Below, piece after piece: positions 44,533 through 47,830 of a stretch of DNA of 47,830 nucleotides. The position numbers and the translations under genes were made by a program. The notes below the pieces were generated by a model. It was not told the DNA's origin. It ran no database searches and saw nothing but the letters and a program-made list of their open reading frames with translations. The number at the start of each line of letters is the position of its first letter. Within the stretch, counting starts at the first letter, position 1. Source of the DNA: Candidatus Omnitrophota bacterium (GTDB lineage Bacteria; Omnitrophota; Gorgyraeia; Gygaellales; Profunditerraquicolaceae); contig JAQTQG010000009.1 in assembly GCA_028712375.1 (NCBI GenBank), positions 1 through 47,830 of the forward strand, given 5' to 3'.

Positions 44533-46824
44533 ATGGAACTAAAGTTAACTCCCAATGCCATCAAAGTCCTGGAACGCAGGTATCTGCGTAAGGATCAGGA
44601 AGGCAGGCTCATTGAAACTCCGGAACAAATGTTTACCCGGGTAGCTAGTGCTATTGCTATTGCTGATAAAGAGTATGGAGTAAATGAGCAAGGGATTAAA
44701 GCCCTGCAGGATGCATTTTTTAAGATGATGATTAATTTGGAATTCTTGCCGAATTCTCCTTGTTTAATGAATGCGGGAAAAGAGCTCGGGCAGCTTTCGG
44801 CTTGTTTTACTCTTCCGATTGAAGATTCCATGGAATCAATTTTTGAAACCTTAAAGATTACCAGCCTGATTCATAAATCCGGCGGCGGGACAGGATTCAA
44901 TTTTTCCCGCCTGCGCCCGAAAAATGCCGTAGTTAAAACTACCGGCGGCGTAGCTTCGGGGCCGATTTCTTTTATGCGTGTTTATGATGCGGCAACCGAG
45001 GCAGTTAAACAGGGCGGGACCCGGCGCGGGGCCAATATGGGGATCCTGCGGGTGGACCATCCGGATATCATGGAGTTTATTACTTGCAAAGAAAACAACA
45101 ATCACATTACTAATTTTAATATTTCCGTCGCAATTACTGATGAGTTTATGCGCCGGCTGGCCAAGGGTGAAGACTATGATTTAATTGACCCGCATACGCA
45201 TAAGCCCGTGCAAAAAATTAACAGTAAAGAAGTATTCAACTTAATTGTAAAACAGGCGCATAAAAACGGTGAACCGGGGATTATTTTTATCGACCGGATC
45301 AACCAATATAATCCTACTCCTGAATTGGGGATGATTGAAAGCACCAATCCTTGCGGCGAGCAGCCGTTATTGCCTTATGAAAGCTGCGATTTAGGTTCGA
45401 TAAACCTGGATCAGATGTGTAAAAAAACAGGATCCAGCTGCCAGATTGATTGGGAGAGGTTAAGGGAAGTAACCAGTTTAGCGGTGCACTTTTTAGATAA
45501 TTTAATTGATGTAAATAAATTTCCTCTTCCGGAGATTGAGAAAGCAACTAAAGCTACCCGTAAGATAGGTTTAGGCGTTATGGGATGGGCAAGCCTTTTG
45601 ATCCGCTTGAATATTCCTTATAACAGCGAAGAGGCAGTGGCTTTAGCAGAAAAAGTAATGTCTTTTATTTTGGATGAAGCCAACAGAAAATCCCTGGAAT
45701 TAGGCAAGACCAAAGGCGTATTTCCTGCTTTTAAGGGAAGTATTTATGATAGAAAAGACGGTTTAACCAGAATGCGTAATGCTACGTTAACCACCATTGC
45801 TCCTACGGGAACTATTAGCATCATTGCCGGGCCTTGTTCTTCCGGGATTGAACCTTTGTTTGCGTTATCATACCATCGCAGCGTAATGGACAATGATAAA
45901 TTGGTGGAAGTGGAGCCTCTTTTTGAACAGGTTGCCCGTCAGCGTGGATTTTACAGCAGCCAGCTGATGGAAAAGATCGCTCAGAACGCCTCGATCAAAG
46001 ATATTAAAGAAATTCCCGAGGATGTGCGCCGGGTTTTTGTGACTTCGCATGATATTGCTCCCGAGTGGCATGTGCGTATGCAGGCGGCTTTCCAGAAATA
46101 CGTGCATAATGCTACCAGTAAGACAATTAATTTCCCTCATGAAGCAACCATTGAAGAAGTACGCAAGTCTTATGTCCTGGCTTTTGATTCCAACTGCAAA
46201 GGCATCACCATCTATCGCGACAGAAGCCGTGAAGAGCAGGTATTAAATGTGGGCAAGCCCAAAGAAAAGCAGGAAGTAAGGAGTATCCATGAAGTTAAGA
46301 AAGAGATTGCTCCGCGTCCGCGCCCGGAAGTAATTATCGGGACCACGACCAAAGTGTCCACCGGCTGCGGTAATCTTTATGTAACGATAAATATTGATGA
46401 AGACGGTAAGCCTTTTGAGTTATTTACTCAGATGGGTAAAGCCGGAGGATGCGCCGCCAGTCAGCTGGAGGCAACCGGCCGTTTAGTTTCCCTGGCCTTC
46501 CGCGCAAATATTGAAGTAAAATCGATTATTGAACAGTTGCGTAATATCCGCTGTCCTTCTCCTTCCTGGGAAAAGGGCCAAAGGATATTTTCCTGTGCGG
46601 ATGCGATTGCCCGCGTGATCGAACGCCGCTTGGTAAATGTGCAGCCGGTGGCAATCGCGGATTCCGTAACTATTCCCATGAAACATTCGCATGATGATCA
46701 ACTGCAGCCTGTAGATTTAGATGAACAGGTTAATATTGTCGGAATGTGCCCGGATTGCGGAGGCGCTTTGCGCCATGAAGAAGGCTGTGTTAAATGTCAT
46801 GGTTGCGGTTATTCTAAGTGTTAA
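44533..46824 (+). CDS. nrdJ: Vitamin B12-dependent (class II) ribonucleotide reductase
   Basis: The protein has 763 residues. It converts ribonucleotides to deoxyribonucleotides using adenosylcobalamin as radical source. Family landmarks are LPNSPCLMNAGK, LSACFTLPIEDSMESIF, SGGGTGFNFSRLRP, KQGGTRRGANMG, the active-site stretch NPCGEQPLLPYESCDLGSIN with Asn, Cys and Glu, and APTGTISIIAG. From about residue 600 a TSCPD domain (STGCGNLYVTINIDEDGKPF, GKAGGCAASQLEA) follows. The C-terminus is a Cys-rich zinc-ribbon-like tail (CPDCGG, CVKCHGCGYSKC), as usual for NrdJ, where the last cysteines re-reduce the active site. It has its own strong promoter and a hairpin at its end, so it is probably monocistronic. 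Confidence 0.96.
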   Translation: MELKLTPNAIKVLERRYLRKDQEGRLIETPEQMFTRVASAIAIADKEYGVNEQGIKALQDAFFKMMINLEFLPNSPCLMNAGKELGQLSACFTLPIEDSMESIFETLKITSLIHKSGGGTGFNFSRLRPKNAVVKTTGGVASGPISFMRVYDAATEAVKQGGTRRGANMGILRVDHPDIMEFITCKENNNHITNFNISVAITDEFMRRLAKGEDYDLIDPHTHKPVQKINSKEVFNLIVKQAHKNGEPGIIFIDRINQYNPTPELGMIESTNPCGEQPLLPYESCDLGSINLDQMCKKTGSSCQIDWERLREVTSLAVHFLDNLIDVNKFPLPEIEKATKATRKIGLGVMGWASLLIRLNIPYNSEEAVALAEKVMSFILDEANRKSLELGKTKGVFPAFKGSIYDRKDGLTRMRNATLTTIAPTGTISIIAGPCSSGIEPLFALSYHRSVMDNDKLVEVEPLFEQVARQRGFYSSQLMEKIAQNASIKDIKEIPEDVRRVFVTSHDIAPEWHVRMQAAFQKYVHNATSKTINFPHEATIEEVRKSYVLAFDSNCKGITIYRDRSREEQVLNVGKPKEKQEVRSIHEVKKEIAPRPRPEVIIGTTTKVSTGCGNLYVTINIDEDGKPFELFTQMGKAGGCAASQLEATGRLVSLAFRANIEVKSIIEQLRNIRCPSPSWEKGQRIFSCADAIARVIERRLVNVQPVAIADSVTIPMKHSHDDQLQPVDLDEQVNIVGMCPDCGGALRHEEGCVKCHGCGYSKC

Positions 46825-46831
46825 TCCTTAA

Positions 46832-46871
46832 GTTAGAGGCAGCGGTTATTTAAGCAGCCGTTGCCTCTAAC
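46832..46871 (+). terminator. Strong hairpin after nrdJ
   Basis: The 14-bp stem pairs GTTAGAGGCAGCGG with CCGTTGCCTCTAAC with one G-U pair and starts 7 nt after the nrdJ stop. The following sequence (ATTCTAATTTT) has only a short T-run. It likely terminates nrdJ transcription. Confidence 0.8.
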
Positions 46872-46893
46872 ATTCTAATTTTCCCTAAAGAAA

Positions 46894-47830
46894 ATGAATA
46901 ATTATGATGTAATTGTTGTCGGTGCCGGGCATGCTGGTATCGAAGCCAGCCTGGCGTGCGCCCGGATGGGGGCAAAAACCCTCATGCTCACTTTAGATAT
47001 TGATTCTATCGGCAGGATGAGTTGTAATCCGGCTATCGGCGGGGTAGGCAAGGGGCAGTTGGTAAAAGATCTGGATGCTCTAGGCGGAGCGATGGGTATT
47101 GCCGCGGATAGCTGTGCTATACAATTCCGCGTCCTCAATTCTTCCCGGGGAGAGGCAGTGCAGTCGTCGCGGGCGCAGATTGATATGCGCAAATATAACC
47201 GGTATATGTGCAGGTTGCTTAAGCGTCAGGAGAACTTGACGGTCAAGGAGGCAGAGGCGCTTAAGTTGATAGCCAGCGATGGAAAGATTTCCGGAGTAAT
47301 TACGGATAAAGGATCAATTTCTGCTAAATGCGTGATTATTTGCCCGGGAACTTTTTTAAACGGCTTAATTCATGTAGGCCTGGAGCATTCTAGCGGCGGA
47401 AGGATTAATGAACGCGCCAGTATCGGCCTGGCGGATAATTTAAAAGAACTGGGATTTAATCTGTTGTGTTTTAAGACCGGCACCTGCCCGCGCCTGGATA
47501 AAAATACCATTAGTTACCAGGGCCTTATAAAACAAGATGGTGATTTAATCCCAAAGCCGTTTTCCTTCTCGACAAAAAATGTAAAACGTAAACAAGTCCC
47601 CTGTTATATAACTTATACCAATAAAACAACGCATGAAATTATTCGGAATAACTTAAGCCGTTCTCCGCTTTATTCAGGGAAGATCAAGGCTACCGGAGTC
47701 CGGTATTGCCCGTCTATTGAAGATAAAATTGTTAAGTTTGCCGATAAACAACGGCACCAGGTTTTTCTGGAACCGGAAGGTTTAGGGGTGGTGGATGTTT
47801 ATCCTAACGGTGTTTCAACCAGCTTGCCCA
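46894..47830 (+). CDS. mnmG: tRNA uridine-5-carboxymethylaminomethyl modification enzyme MnmG, 5' part
   Basis: About 312 residues of an expected 620 or so are present; the gene runs off the window. MnmG with MnmE modifies the wobble uridine of certain tRNAs, using FAD and methylene-tetrahydrofolate. The FAD-binding N-terminus (YDVIVVGAGHAGIEASLACA) and the family signatures SCNPAIGGVGKGQLVKDLDA, QIDMRKYNRYM, CPGTFLNGLIHVG, FKTGTCPRLDK and PCYITYTN are all present. ATG 46894 starts directly before the FAD motif. The upstream AAAG is only a weak ribosome-binding site. Confidence 0.96.
   Translation, partial: MNNYDVIVVGAGHAGIEASLACARMGAKTLMLTLDIDSIGRMSCNPAIGGVGKGQLVKDLDALGGAMGIAADSCAIQFRVLNSSRGEAVQSSRAQIDMRKYNRYMCRLLKRQENLTVKEAEALKLIASDGKISGVITDKGSISAKCVIICPGTFLNGLIHVGLEHSSGGRINERASIGLADNLKELGFNLLCFKTGTCPRLDKNTISYQGLIKQDGDLIPKPFSFSTKNVKRKQVPCYITYTNKTTHEIIRNNLSRSPLYSGKIKATGVRYCPSIEDKIVKFADKQRHQVFLEPEGLGVVDVYPNGVSTSLP

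Overview
This 47.8 kb window looks like bacterial chromosome from an uncultured lineage. My best guess is Omnitrophota (Omnitrophica/OP3), from the giant reading frame, TPR/HEAT-rich secreted proteins, PilZ proteins, short CTGCC-type palindromes and a class II ribonucleotide reductase. This is inference; no rRNA or tRNA is present to confirm it. Every gene I can support lies on the + strand.

Region 1 (1-27,912) is dominated by one giant gene. Two long open frames, 1-5781 and 5929-27912, are in the same reading frame. They are separated only by a single TAA at 5779-5781, after which the frame stays open, so together they form a coding unit of about 9,300 codons, probably also cut at the left edge. 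The product is a mosaic of enzyme-like modules. In order they are an intact-looking HAD phosphatase, a degenerate HAD, a PRPP-synthetase-like domain, a winged-helix-like segment, a complete but degenerate phosphoglycerate-kinase domain, a tandemly duplicated GNAT+HAD pair, several transglutaminase-like Cys-His-Asp domains with TPRs (one unit duplicated), recurring zincin-like HExxH motifs, a multi-pass membrane region, HEAT repeats, an alpha/beta-hydrolase and a Pro-rich tail. The function is unknown. A TolB-like beta-propeller gene follows in the same operon.

Region 2 (29,254-30,947) has an AT-rich non-coding stretch, a possible 24-residue peptide, and PilZ-domain (c-di-GMP receptor type) genes. 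Two PilZ domains there look like two genes fused in frame across an internal Shine-Dalgarno sequence.

Region 3 (30,948-40,406) is a carbohydrate import and processing cluster. It encodes a CUT1-type solute-binding lipoprotein, two permeases (no ATPase gene), two paralogous clan-A-like glycoside hydrolases, a secreted protein made of two copies of one putative carbohydrate-binding domain, and a secreted TPR protein. A perfect 17-bp palindrome upstream is a candidate operator. Two sugar-type regulators follow, a ROK repressor (40,631) and a LacI-family regulator (43,271), with a membrane-anchored coiled-coil protein between them.

Region 4 (44,458-47,830) is housekeeping. It has a consensus sigma-70 promoter, nrdJ (B12-dependent ribonucleotide reductase), a strong hairpin, and the start of mnmG, which runs off the right edge.
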